Part shown: positions 1 through 5,255 of the stretch, in pieces
How positions within the stretch are numbered: position 1 is the first letter of the stretch
Layout: each line of letters starts with the position of its first letter
Source of the DNA: Alphaproteobacteria bacterium
GTDB taxonomy: Bacteria; Pseudomonadota; Alphaproteobacteria; Rickettsiales; UBA1997
Length of the DNA: 7,962 bases
Assembly: GCA_016869695.1 (NCBI GenBank)
Contig: VGDN01000050.1
Location: 1 to 7,962 of the forward strand
Direction: 5' to 3'
Position numbers and translations under genes: made by a program
The notes under the pieces: model-generated
Seen by the model: only the letters and a program-made list of their open reading frames with translations
What the model was told of the DNA's origin: nothing
The model's database searches: none

Positions 1-2
1 AG

Positions 3-446
3 GCGAACTCAGAGCTAAACGACAAGCTGCTGCGCAGCCTAGCTGAGCTGGATAATGTGCGGCGCAGGTCGCGCGAAGAGGTGGAGAAGACGGCGCGCTT
101 TGCCATCTCTAACTTCGTGAGCGACTTAGTTGTCGTGACCGAGAATTTTTTTATGGCCTCCGAGAATGCGCCAAAGGATGAGATCGAGAAAGTGCCGGCG
201 ATCAAGAACTATGCCGACGCCATCGTGATGACCGAAAAGGAGCTGCTAAAAATTTTGGAAAAGAATCAGGTCAAAAGGATTTATCCACTCAACCAACCCT
301 TCGACCACAATCTCCACGAGGCCATCGCTCATGTTGAATCTGACGCTGCTGAGGGGCTGGTGGTGCAAGTCATTCAAGCTGGTTATTCGATCAACGATCG
401 CCTCATCCGCCCCGCCTTAGTTGGAGTTGCAAAAAATAAGTCCTAA
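3..446 (+). CDS. grpE: GrpE, nucleotide exchange factor of DnaK (5' end outside window)
   Basis: GrpE is the cytoplasmic nucleotide exchange factor that drives ADP release from DnaK in the Hsp70 folding cycle. The frame is open from base 3 with no start, so the gene begins left of the window. The visible part opens with the end of the long N-terminal helix (DKLLRSLAELDNVRRR, the family's coiled-coil signature) and continues through the four-helix region. It closes with the C-terminal beta domain, including HNLHEAIAHVES, GLVVQVIQAGYSINDRLIRPALVGVAK, close to the GrpE PROSITE-type pattern (…V…GY…R.LRPA.V.V). The stop is TAA at 444-446. A GTG at 57 is in frame but lies inside the conserved helix and is not the true start. 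Family recognition is firm; only the N-terminus is missing. Confidence 0.95.
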   Translation, partial: ANSELNDKLLRSLAELDNVRRRSREEVEKTARFAISNFVSDLVVVTENFFMASENAPKDEIEKVPAIKNYADAIVMTEKELLKILEKNQVKRIYPLNQPFDHNLHEAIAHVESDAAEGLVVQVIQAGYSINDRLIRPALVGVAKNKS

Positions 447-483
447 CCTACTTTGCCGCACCCCTTAAGCCCGCCAGGATTGA

Positions 484-498
484 GGGATCATAGCTCAG
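484..498 (+). other. 15-base copy of the tRNA 5' end (possible tRNA remnant)
   Basis: GGGATCATAGCTCAG here is identical to the first 15 bases of the complete tRNA at 705-719 (5' acceptor strand plus the start of the D arm). Similarity stops at base 499, just before the 30-bp tandem array. On the other side of the array, GATCCC at 696-701 could pair with GGGATC at 484-489. The two could therefore be the ends of a second tRNA copy whose middle has been replaced by the array. A simple partial duplication explains the 15-base match equally well. Confidence 0.6.
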
Positions 499-504
499 CC
501 CGCG

Positions 505-684
505 TCTGCGCAGCAGCGCAAGATGAAGGTTTTGTCTGCGCAGCAGCGCAAGATGAAGGTTTTGTCTGCGCAGCAGCGCAAGATGAAGGTTTTGTCTGCG
601 CAGCAGCGCAAGATAAAGGTTTTGTCTGCGCAGCAGCGCAAGATAAAGGTTTTGTCTGCGCAGCAGCGCAAGATAAAAGCGGCC
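505..684. repeat. 30-bp tandem repeat, about 5.8 copies
   Basis: A 30-bp unit starting TCTGCGCAGCAGCGCAAGAT repeats head to tail with starts at 505, 535, 565, 595, 625 and 655. The last copy breaks down after base 677. The first three copies carry GATGAAGG and the last three GATAAAGG (the sixth diverges after GATAAA); otherwise they are identical, which implies recent expansion. Each unit contains a short hairpin, TGCGC-AGCA-GCGCA. Because the unit length is a multiple of three, it stays open in several frames and produces repetitive Cys-Ala-Ala-rich translations that are not credible proteins. There are no unique spacers, so it is not a CRISPR array. Confidence 0.95.
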
Positions 685-704
685 AACTGAGTGAGGATCC
701 CGTA

Positions 705-781
705 GGGATCATAGCTCAGTTGGTTAGAGCAGGATGCTCATAACGTCTTGGTCGTAGGTTCGAGTCCTACTGATCCCACCA
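705..781 (+). tRNA. tRNA with CAU anticodon (probably tRNA-Ile2, otherwise elongator tRNA-Met)
   Basis: A complete cloverleaf is visible. The acceptor stem GGGATCA (705-711) pairs perfectly with TGATCCC (771-777). The D arm is GCTC/GAGC (714-717/727-730), the anticodon stem GGATG/CGTCT (732-736/744-748) and the T arm GTAGG/CCTAC (754-758/766-770). The loop CTCATAA places the anticodon CAT at 739-741. Discriminator A778 is followed by an encoded CCA. The paired G1-C72 and the anticodon stem exclude an initiator tRNA. The stretch after the anticodon stem (variable loop TGGTC then GTAGGTTCGAGTCC) is closer to bacterial tRNA-Ile2, which needs lysidine at C34, than to the elongator tRNA-Met I remember, but this choice is not certain. 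Confidence 0.93.
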
Positions 782-905
782 AAAAATCTACTTTTGCGGC
801 AGAAGTCTTGCTGTTTTCGACCGTTGCGATGCTCGACGTATTTTTAGATACGTCTGCGCTTCTCGCGATCGAAAACAGCAAGACTTCTTTGCAAAAGCGA
901 TTTTT
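782..905. repeat. Palindromic element P1 (124 bp), directly after the tRNA CCA
   Basis: This is a long imperfect inverted repeat. AAAAATC (782-788) pairs with GATTTTT (899-905), CTTTTGC (791-797) with GCAAAAG (891-897), and AGAAGTCTTGCTGTTTTCGA (801-820) pairs perfectly with 869-888. At the tip, GACGTA (835-840) pairs with TACGTC (849-854) around an 8-base loop. The element starts at the base after the tRNA's encoded CCA. Its right arm shares an identical 20-base string (885-904) with element P2 (2002-2021), so the two belong to one repeat family. It may also form the 3' processing or termination structure of the tRNA transcript, but it lacks a proper T tract. No credible gene lies in it. Confidence 0.85.
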
Positions 906-972
906 CATACATGTGATTCCCAGGTTCCAAAGCGACTCCACGTCCACCTAGGTTTCTGCAACTTCAAACAAC

Positions 973-1176
973 ATGCCAAAAGTAAAAACAAATAGCAGCG
1001 CTAAGAAGCGTTTCAAAGTTACCGGCAGCGGGAAGATCCTGCATAAGCAAGCCGGCAAGCGTCATAATCTCGGCAAAAAAAGTCAGAGACAGATTCGCAA
1101 TCTGCGTAAGAGCGCAACTCTCGCCGAAGGCAACACGGCCAGCGTTCTTAAGTTCAAAATGCCTTACAACCGCTAA
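973..1176 (+). CDS. rpmI: 50S ribosomal protein L35 (bL35)
   Basis: L35 is a small basic protein of the large ribosomal subunit. The 67-residue product has the family's usual length and layout: MPKVKTNSSAKKRFKVTGSGKI at the start, the Lys/Arg-rich centre KQAGKRHNLGKKSQRQIRNLRK, and a short tail after a TLAEGN segment. The ATG at 973 matches the family's N-terminus (MPK.KT). No clear Shine-Dalgarno precedes it. The gene sits 15 bases before rplT, the standard pairing. Upstream there is no infC, which often precedes this pair in bacteria; instead there is a tRNA and a palindromic repeat, so the promoter must lie in or near 906-972 or further upstream. Identification is firm. Confidence 0.96.
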   Translation: MPKVKTNSSAKKRFKVTGSGKILHKQAGKRHNLGKKSQRQIRNLRKSATLAEGNTASVLKFKMPYNR

Positions 1177-1191
1177 TCCGTAGGAGAAAAT

Positions 1192-1557
1192 ATGAGTCGT
1201 GTAAAAAGAGGTGTGACCAAAAAAGCCAGACACAAGAAAATCTTGAAGATGGCAAAAGGCTATCGCGGCCGCGCTAAAAGCTGCTTCCGCGTAGCAATCG
1301 AGAAGGTCGAGAAGGCATTACAATATTCCTATCGCGATCGTAAAGTTAGAAAAAGAGACTTCCGCGCTTTGTGGATCCAGCGCATCAATGCCGCTGTGCG
1401 CGAGCGTGGCTTGATCTACTCTCTATTCATCAGTGGCCTTAAAGCTGCTCACATAGATTTGGATCGCAAAGTCCTAGCCGACCTCGCTGTGCGCGAGCCA
1501 GAAACTTTCGGCAAAATAGTAGATAAAGCCAATGCAGCCCTACAGCGCGCTAGTTAG
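1192..1557 (+). CDS. rplT: 50S ribosomal protein L20 (bL20)
   Basis: L20 binds 23S rRNA early in large-subunit assembly, and in enterobacteria also represses its own operon. The 121-residue product begins [29 protein letters not shown], the family's highly basic N-terminal arm. It continues with [24 protein letters not shown] and [27 protein letters not shown], all typical L20. A clear AGGAG lies at 1182-1186, six bases from the ATG; this is the best ribosome-binding site in the window. The last 26 bases overlap the start of the DUF2628 gene in another frame. The apparent terminator (1568-1629) begins 11 bases after the stop. pheS/pheT, frequent downstream neighbours, are absent. Confidence 0.97.
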   Translation: MSRVKRGVTKKARHKKILKMAKGYRGRAKSCFRVAIEKVEKALQYSYRDRKVRKRDFRALWIQRINAAVRERGLIYSLFISGLKAAHIDLDRKVLADLAVREPETFGKIVDKANAALQRAS

Positions 1558-1906
1558 AACCAATCCCGCCGACCAGTCGGCAGAAGTCGTTTTTTTAAAA
1601 GACGGCTTCTCCTGGTCGGCATTTTTTTTCAGCGGACTGTGGTTTTTATATCACAGAATGTGGAAAGAATTTTTGGCGCTCGCCGCTGCTAACATCATCA
1701 TCATCATCATCCTCGCTCACATCTCCTCCGACTTCGATCTGGCCTGCCTCGAAATCGCTTTCATCTTCCTAGTCGCCCTCAACGCTAACTACTGGCGCGC
1801 CGAGCATCTCAAGAAAGAAGGTTATGAGTTTGTCGGCATGAGTATGGGCAACAGCGACGCCGAAGCATCTTTAAGATTTTACGATCAGGACTTATGCAAA
1901 ACCTAA
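1532..1906 (+). CDS. DUF2628 family small membrane protein
   Basis: The product has 124 residues and resembles the DUF2628 family of alphaproteobacteria; its function is unknown. The start M..YSALVR, the motif [25 protein letters not shown] (about residues 20-44) and the tail [18 protein letters not shown] are the recognisable parts. Two hydrophobic segments (about residues 46-63 and 72-87) suggest a membrane protein. The ATG at 1532 lies inside rplT, but the M..Y opening fits the family, so I keep the overlap. Two oddities: a strong terminator-like hairpin with eight Ts falls inside the coding sequence, and the last seven codons (after LRFY) come from palindrome P2. The latter suggests that the original stop lay close to LRFY. 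A run of six ATC codons encodes polyisoleucine. Confidence 0.8.
   Translation: MQPYSALVRTNPADQSAEVVFLKDGFSWSAFFFSGLWFLYHRMWKEFLALAAANIIIIIILAHISSDFDLACLEIAFIFLVALNANYWRAEHLKKEGYEFVGMSMGNSDAEASLRFYDQDLCKT
1568..1629 (+). terminator. Intrinsic terminator of rpmI-rplT, embedded in the DUF2628 coding sequence
   Basis: GCCGACCAG (1568-1576) pairs perfectly with CTGGTCGGC (1612-1620). Inside, AGAAGTCGT (1582-1590) pairs with ACGGCTTCT (1602-1610) with one G-T pair, separated from the outer stem by an asymmetric bulge. ATTTTTTTT (1621-1629) follows. This is a textbook rho-independent shape just after rplT. The T tract encodes part of the conserved FFF of DUF2628, so part of the signal could be a by-product of protein sequence; the 9-bp outer stem is not so easily explained that way. 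Confidence 0.75.
1694..1711 (+). repeat. (ATC)6 trinucleotide run inside the DUF2628 gene
   Basis: Six consecutive in-frame ATC codons encode six isoleucines within the first hydrophobic segment of the DUF2628 protein. Slippage would change length by whole codons and leave the frame intact. Confidence 0.9.
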
Positions 1907-2035
1907 CTTTTGCTTTGAAATTTTTATCGTTTTTGTCTGCTGCGGTGCGCACTTATGTTTGTATACGCTTACGCTCCTCGCAACCAAACAACGATAAAAA
2001 TTTCTTTGCAAAAGCGATTTTGCATAAGTCCTGAT
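1884..2035. repeat. Palindromic element P2 (152 bp) between the DUF2628 gene and hisH
   Basis: This is a long imperfect inverted repeat. ATCAGGACTTATGCAAAA (1884-1901) pairs perfectly with 2018-2035, CTTTTGC with GCAAAAG further in, and AAATTTTTATCGTT (1918-1931) pairs perfectly with 1990-2003. The tip (1932-1989) has weaker pairing. The left arm supplies the last codons and stop of the DUF2628 gene, and the right arm ends on the first two bases of the hisH ATG. The right arm shares 20 identical bases (2002-2021) with P1. The tip also resembles the reverse complement of the P1 tip (GTTGCGA, CGTAT and TGCGC in the same order). No Shine-Dalgarno is evident for hisH, so this element forms its entire immediate leader. 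Confidence 0.88.
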
Positions 2036-2816
2036 GAAGCTCGTAGTTATTGATTACGACGCCGGGAATGTTGAGTCGGTGATCAACGCGCTGAACCACA
2101 TCAAAAACAAAGAAGAAATCATCCTCTCCAATCAGATTTCCGATATCAAATCAGCCACACATCTGCTGCTTCCGGGCGTTAGTTCTTTTGGCGAAACGAT
2201 GAGCGGACTCAAGGCAATCAAAGGACTCCTCTCCGCTATAAAAAACCATACTGTAATCGAGAAAAAACCCTTCCTCGGCATCTGCGCCGGCATGCAGGTT
2301 TTGGCCGATGTGGGCTATGAGGATGGGCAGCATCAGGGGCTTGGATTTATCAGCGGCAAGGTCGAGCGAATCAGCGCTCCCAGCCTAAAAATCCCCCACA
2401 TGGGTTGGAATGACGTCGCGATTGAGCCTAATAGCCACGCGCTTCTGGATGGCATCACAAGCGGTGAGCATTTTTACTTTGCCAACTCTTATCACTTCAT
2501 CTGCCAAAACAAAGATGACGCGCTAGCCCAAGTGGAATATGGCGGGAAGATGGCATGCATCATCGCCAAAGAAAATATTTTCGGCACTCAGTTCCATCCG
2601 GAAAAAAGCGGTGCAGCGGGACTGAAACTGCTAAATAATTTTTTGAAGCTATACCCATTCCACCTGAAGAAGCAGATTTATGACGAAGCATTTTTGAGCA
2701 AAAATCACGACGGAGAATGCAGGCTGTATCAAGTGATACAGCCAAATTCTCCGAGTGAATTTTTGCCAAAAAACCGAGGTCAGGGATCGGCTTCTTCAGG
2801 TGGAATGGGTATATAG
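2034..2816 (+). CDS. hisH: HisH, glutamine amidotransferase subunit of imidazole glycerol phosphate synthase (with palindrome-encoded tail)
   Basis: HisH hydrolyses glutamine and passes ammonia to HisF, which makes imidazole glycerol phosphate and AICAR in histidine synthesis. The class I amidotransferase triad is present: Cys84 in GICAGMQ, and His188 and Glu190 in QFHPEKSG. MKLVVIDYDAGNVESV is the normal N-terminus and PHMGWN (121-126) is characteristic. The oxyanion-strand motif, usually PGVG, reads PGVS (47-50). The family is about 200-210 residues long; here a typical end (LLNNFLKL, about residue 206) is followed by 54 residues encoded wholly by palindrome P3. No hisF or other his gene is nearby, so the partner is unknown. 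It could serve histidine synthesis or, as with some HisH paralogues, a surface-sugar pathway. It lies two bases before midA, probably co-transcribed. Confidence 0.88.
   Translation: MKLVVIDYDAGNVESVINALNHIKNKEEIILSNQISDIKSATHLLLPGVSSFGETMSGLKAIKGLLSAIKNHTVIEKKPFLGICAGMQVLADVGYEDGQHQGLGFISGKVERISAPSLKIPHMGWNDVAIEPNSHALLDGITSGEHFYFANSYHFICQNKDDALAQVEYGGKMACIIAKENIFGTQFHPEKSGAAGLKLLNNFLKLYPFHLKKQIYDEAFLSKNHDGECRLYQVIQPNSPSEFLPKNRGQGSASSGGMGI
2652..2811. repeat. Palindromic element P3 (160 bp) read in frame as the hisH C-terminus
   Basis: TACCCATTCCACCTGAAGAAGC (2652-2673) is the exact reverse complement of 2790-2811. Further in, GCAAAAAT (2698-2705) pairs with ATTTTTGC (2759-2766), CGGAGAAT (2711-2718) with ATTCTCCG (2746-2753), and GGCTGTATCA (2722-2731) with TGATACAGCC (2734-2743) around a 2-base loop. 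The element is flanked by TA at 2650-2651 and 2812-2813. Removing it with one TA restores AAG-CTA-TAG, a normal hisH end two bases before the midA start. Element plus TA is 162 bp, exactly 54 codons. It resembles in kind the Rickettsia palindromic elements found inside genes and TA-targeting miniature transposons. Its sequence is unlike P1 and P2. Confidence 0.9.
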
Positions 2817-2818
2817 CC

Positions 2819-3772
2819 ATGAGAATCTCTGACTTCATGCGCGCCGCTCTTTTTGATTCAGAGCATGGATACTACCGCACTAAGAATCCCATCGGCAAAG
2901 ATTCAGATTTCATCACCGCGCCAGAAATCTCGCAGGTATTTGGCGAGCTGTTGGCAGCTTACTTGTTACAGATTTCTTCAACAAAAACTGGCGAGATCTC
3001 TCTGGTTGAGATGGGCGCTGGTCGCGGCACTTTGCTTTATGATATAGTTCACACCATCAGAAAACTAGCGAGAAAAAATAACCAACTAGCCCTTGATTTT
3101 CTAGGTCGCAGCAAGCTCCACGTCATCGAAATCAACAAGGCCTTACAAAAGATTCAGCGAGAAAAACTCGCCGACTTTTCCGTCAGTTGGCACGAAAGAT
3201 TCGAAGATTTTTTACCCTCAACCAGGCAAATATTTTTTATCTCCAACGAGCTTTTCGACTGCTTCCCGATCGATCAGTTTGTTTATACCGACCTCGGTTG
3301 GTTCGAGCGCCTGATTGACTCGGAAGGCAAACTCACAACCGGCGATTTTCATCCCAAAATCCAAATCGAAGCTCCCTTCGGCGCGATTTTTGAACGCAGC
3401 TATGCCGCGCAAAACTTTATGAACCAACTCTGCGCCGCCTTAAAAACAAAGGGTGGGGTCGCGATCAGTTTTGATTATGGCTACAGCAAAACCGAGTTCG
3501 CCAACACGCTGCAGGCCGTAAAAAATCATCAGAAAGTCAGTATTGAAACGAAAGGTTGCGACCTCACCGCTCATGTTGATTTCGGCGCTCTCGACAAAAT
3601 CGCCAAGACGCACAGGCTTAACTCCTCACTGATAACTCAGCGCGAGTTTTTGCTTGCACTTGGCATCGAAGAGCGTCGAAAAAATCTCCCCGAAGAAAAC
3701 CAGGCAATCGATCGCCTCATCGCCCCTGACCAAATGGGCGAGCTCTTTAAGTGTCATATTATTTGGGACTAA
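2819..3772 (+). CDS. MidA/NDUFAF7-type SAM-dependent methyltransferase
   Basis: This belongs to the class I methyltransferase family formerly called DUF185. The mitochondrial member NDUFAF7 (MidA) methylates an arginine of the complex I subunit NDUFS2, which supports complex I assembly. Family landmarks appear in order: HGYY (16-19), DFITAPEISQVFGE (30-43), the SAM-binding loop VEMGAGRG (63-70), NELFDCFPIDQF (143-154) and a late FDYGY motif. At 317 residues it is somewhat short. It begins directly at ISDFM and lacks roughly 15 residues usually found before that. An in-frame stop upstream in the reconstructed pre-insertion sequence rules out an earlier ATG, so this start stands. The gene follows hisH by two bases, now across the end of palindrome P3, and precedes the CNNM gene by nine bases. 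Confidence 0.87.
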   Translation: MRISDFMRAALFDSEHGYYRTKNPIGKDSDFITAPEISQVFGELLAAYLLQISSTKTGEISLVEMGAGRGTLLYDIVHTIRKLARKNNQLALDFLGRSKLHVIEINKALQKIQREKLADFSVSWHERFEDFLPSTRQIFFISNELFDCFPIDQFVYTDLGWFERLIDSEGKLTTGDFHPKIQIEAPFGAIFERSYAAQNFMNQLCAALKTKGGVAISFDYGYSKTEFANTLQAVKNHQKVSIETKGCDLTAHVDFGALDKIAKTHRLNSSLITQREFLLALGIEERRKNLPEENQAIDRLIAPDQMGELFKCHIIWD

Positions 3773-3781
3773 CTTAATCAA

Positions 3782-5017
3782 ATGACTAGCTACCTCATCC
3801 TCATCGCCACCCTCCTCGCCCTCTCTGCGCTGCTCTCCTGCTTCGAGACCTCAATCACCGCTGTCTCGCGCGCCCACATTCATCGACTATCTTCCAACGG
3901 CAATCCCCGCGCCAAGCGGCTCGAGAAGTTGCTAAAAAAACGCGAGAGCATCGTCAGCGTGATGTTGCTGGCCAACAACGCGGTTAACATCGCCGCAGCG
4001 GCCATCACCACTAAGCTAGTGATCGATATGTTTGGCGAAGAATGGATAGCGCTGGCAACCATCGCGCTTACTGCCTTCGTGATCATCTTTTGCGAAATAT
4101 TACCCAAAACTATCGCCATCAAACTTTCGGAAAAAGTAGCGATGTTCTTTGCGCCAACTATCGACTTTTTATTTATAGTTTTTTCGCCGGTGATGTTGGT
4201 GATTCAGGCTCCAATCAATCTTCTTTTTAGATCTTCACGCAAAAGCATGGCGGCGGAGCTGGAAGAAATCCGCAACACTGTTGATCTCAAGGCTAAAGAA
4301 GGTGCAATCTTTAAGTATGACCAAGATCTACTTGATGGTGTGCTTGACCTGTCCGACACCAACATCAGCAAGATCATGATTCACCGCAAAGACATCAAAT
4401 CTCTCGATGCCGCCCTGCCCACCGCCGAGATCGTGAAACAAGCCGTTGCCGCTTCTCACACCCGCATCCCACTTTGGCGCAACAATAAGGAAAATATCGT
4501 CGCCATCCTCAACGTAAAAAACCTGCTGCGCGCCCTGCATGTGCATAAGGGAGATGTCGGTAAGCTCGATCTTGGTAGCGTGACTTCGCAGCCTTGGTTC
4601 GTACCAGCAAGCAACAAACTGCGCGCCCAACTTTTTTCCTTCCGTAAAAAGAAAAAGCGCTTCGCTCTGGTCGTTGATGAATATTCCTCGCTGCTTGGCC
4701 TAATCACTCTGGAAGATATCTTAGAAGAGATCGTAGGCGAGATTAAAGAACAGGATGACACCTCCGGCACCGCGATCGTCAAACTCAAAAACAACTCCTA
4801 CAAAATTGCCGGCAAAAACTTGATACGCGACATCAACAAAAAACTAAATTGGGATATCAAAGAGAGTGATGATGCTTACAGCCTCGCTGCTTTCATTATC
4901 AACAACCTCGGTAAGGTTCCAGAGGAAAAAGAAAAGCTTCTAATCGATGGCTATCAGTTCGAGATACTAGAGAAGCGAGGGCATGATTTGGTTTGGATTA
5001 AGTGCTGGAAGGTTTAG
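3782..5017 (+). CDS. CNNM/CorC-HlyC family membrane protein with CBS pair
   Basis: This inner-membrane protein belongs to the family often annotated as hemolysin C or CorC-like, with members implicated in Mg2+ or Co2+ efflux. The 411 residues show the usual order. An N-terminal DUF21/CNNM membrane domain (about residues 1-155) includes SCFETSITAVSR near the start and FCEILPKT at 103-110. A CBS pair follows (about 190-325), with MIHRKDI and later FALVVDEYSSLLGLITLEDILEEIVGEI. The C-terminal CorC_HlyC domain (about 345-408) includes YKIAGKNLIRDINKKL. Length is normal for the family. It lies nine bases after midA, likely in the same transcript, and its last 20 bases overlap the convergent bolA gene. 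The transported ion cannot be read from the sequence. Confidence 0.9.
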   Translation: MTSYLILIATLLALSALLSCFETSITAVSRAHIHRLSSNGNPRAKRLEKLLKKRESIVSVMLLANNAVNIAAAAITTKLVIDMFGEEWIALATIALTAFVIIFCEILPKTIAIKLSEKVAMFFAPTIDFLFIVFSPVMLVIQAPINLLFRSSRKSMAAELEEIRNTVDLKAKEGAIFKYDQDLLDGVLDLSDTNISKIMIHRKDIKSLDAALPTAEIVKQAVAASHTRIPLWRNNKENIVAILNVKNLLRALHVHKGDVGKLDLGSVTSQPWFVPASNKLRAQLFSFRKKKKRFALVVDEYSSLLGLITLEDILEEIVGEIKEQDDTSGTAIVKLKNNSYKIAGKNLIRDINKKLNWDIKESDDAYSLAAFIINNLGKVPEEKEKLLIDGYQFEILEKRGHDLVWIKCWKV

Positions 5018-5255
5018 TGATCCTTATCTCCACCGCATGCAGCCCCTTCTTAAACTCCTCCTTTAGCAGCGCGTTGATCTTGCGATGTGCATCAATCCTA
5101 CTTCCACCCAACTCCTTCGCCGCTATCAAAATCTCGAAGTGAGTATCACCAGTTTCGTTTGCAAGATGTCCGGCATGAAGATGGCTTTTGTTTCTTACTT
5201 CCAAAAACTCCGGGGAAAACTTTTCCACCAACTTTTTTTCGATCACGGATTTCAT
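4998..5255 (-). CDS. BolA family protein
   Basis: BolA-type proteins pair with monothiol glutaredoxins to bind or deliver [2Fe-2S] clusters; some also act as transcription regulators. The 85-residue product is a whole BolA domain: FSPEFLEVRNKSHLHAGH (13-30), GDTHFEILIAA (36-46), the helix ELGGSRIDAHRKINALLKEEF (48-68) and GLHAVEIRI (71-79). The conserved Ser-His and the GDTHF stretch are intact. The ATG at 5255 fits the family N-terminus. The gene runs away from the DnaA-box region and is divergent from hemE; its 3' end overlaps the CNNM gene by 20 bases. Which BolA subgroup (BolA, IbaG or another) cannot be decided by eye. Confidence 0.9.
   Translation of the reverse strand: MKSVIEKKLVEKFSPEFLEVRNKSHLHAGHLANETGDTHFEILIAAKELGGSRIDAHRKINALLKEEFKKGLHAVEIRITKPSST

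Noticed and set aside
57..446. GTG at 57 as the grpE start
   Set aside because: The frame continues upstream with conserved GrpE helix sequence to the window edge, so this codon is internal.
505..684. CRISPR array
   Set aside because: The units are contiguous with no unique spacers, and no cas genes are in the window.
453..743. Open frames on both strands through the 30-bp tandem array (453-743 plus; 488-712 and 495-686 minus)
   Set aside because: They are the array translated in three frames, because a 30-bp unit has no frame shift between copies. Outside the repeats there is no protein-like sequence, and one frame runs into the tRNA.
738..951. Open frames on both strands over P1
   Set aside because: They mirror each other because the DNA is palindromic, they overlap the tRNA, and no family is recognisable.
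2560..2838. 92-residue minus-strand frame over the end of hisH and P3
   Set aside because: It is a shadow of hisH and P3. Its similarity to the hisH tail arises because both strands of the palindrome encode related peptides.
4456..4794. Minus-strand frames of 100-112 residues inside the CNNM gene (4328-4630 and 4456-4794)
   Set aside because: They are antisense to a complete, well-recognised CNNM gene and lack family motifs.
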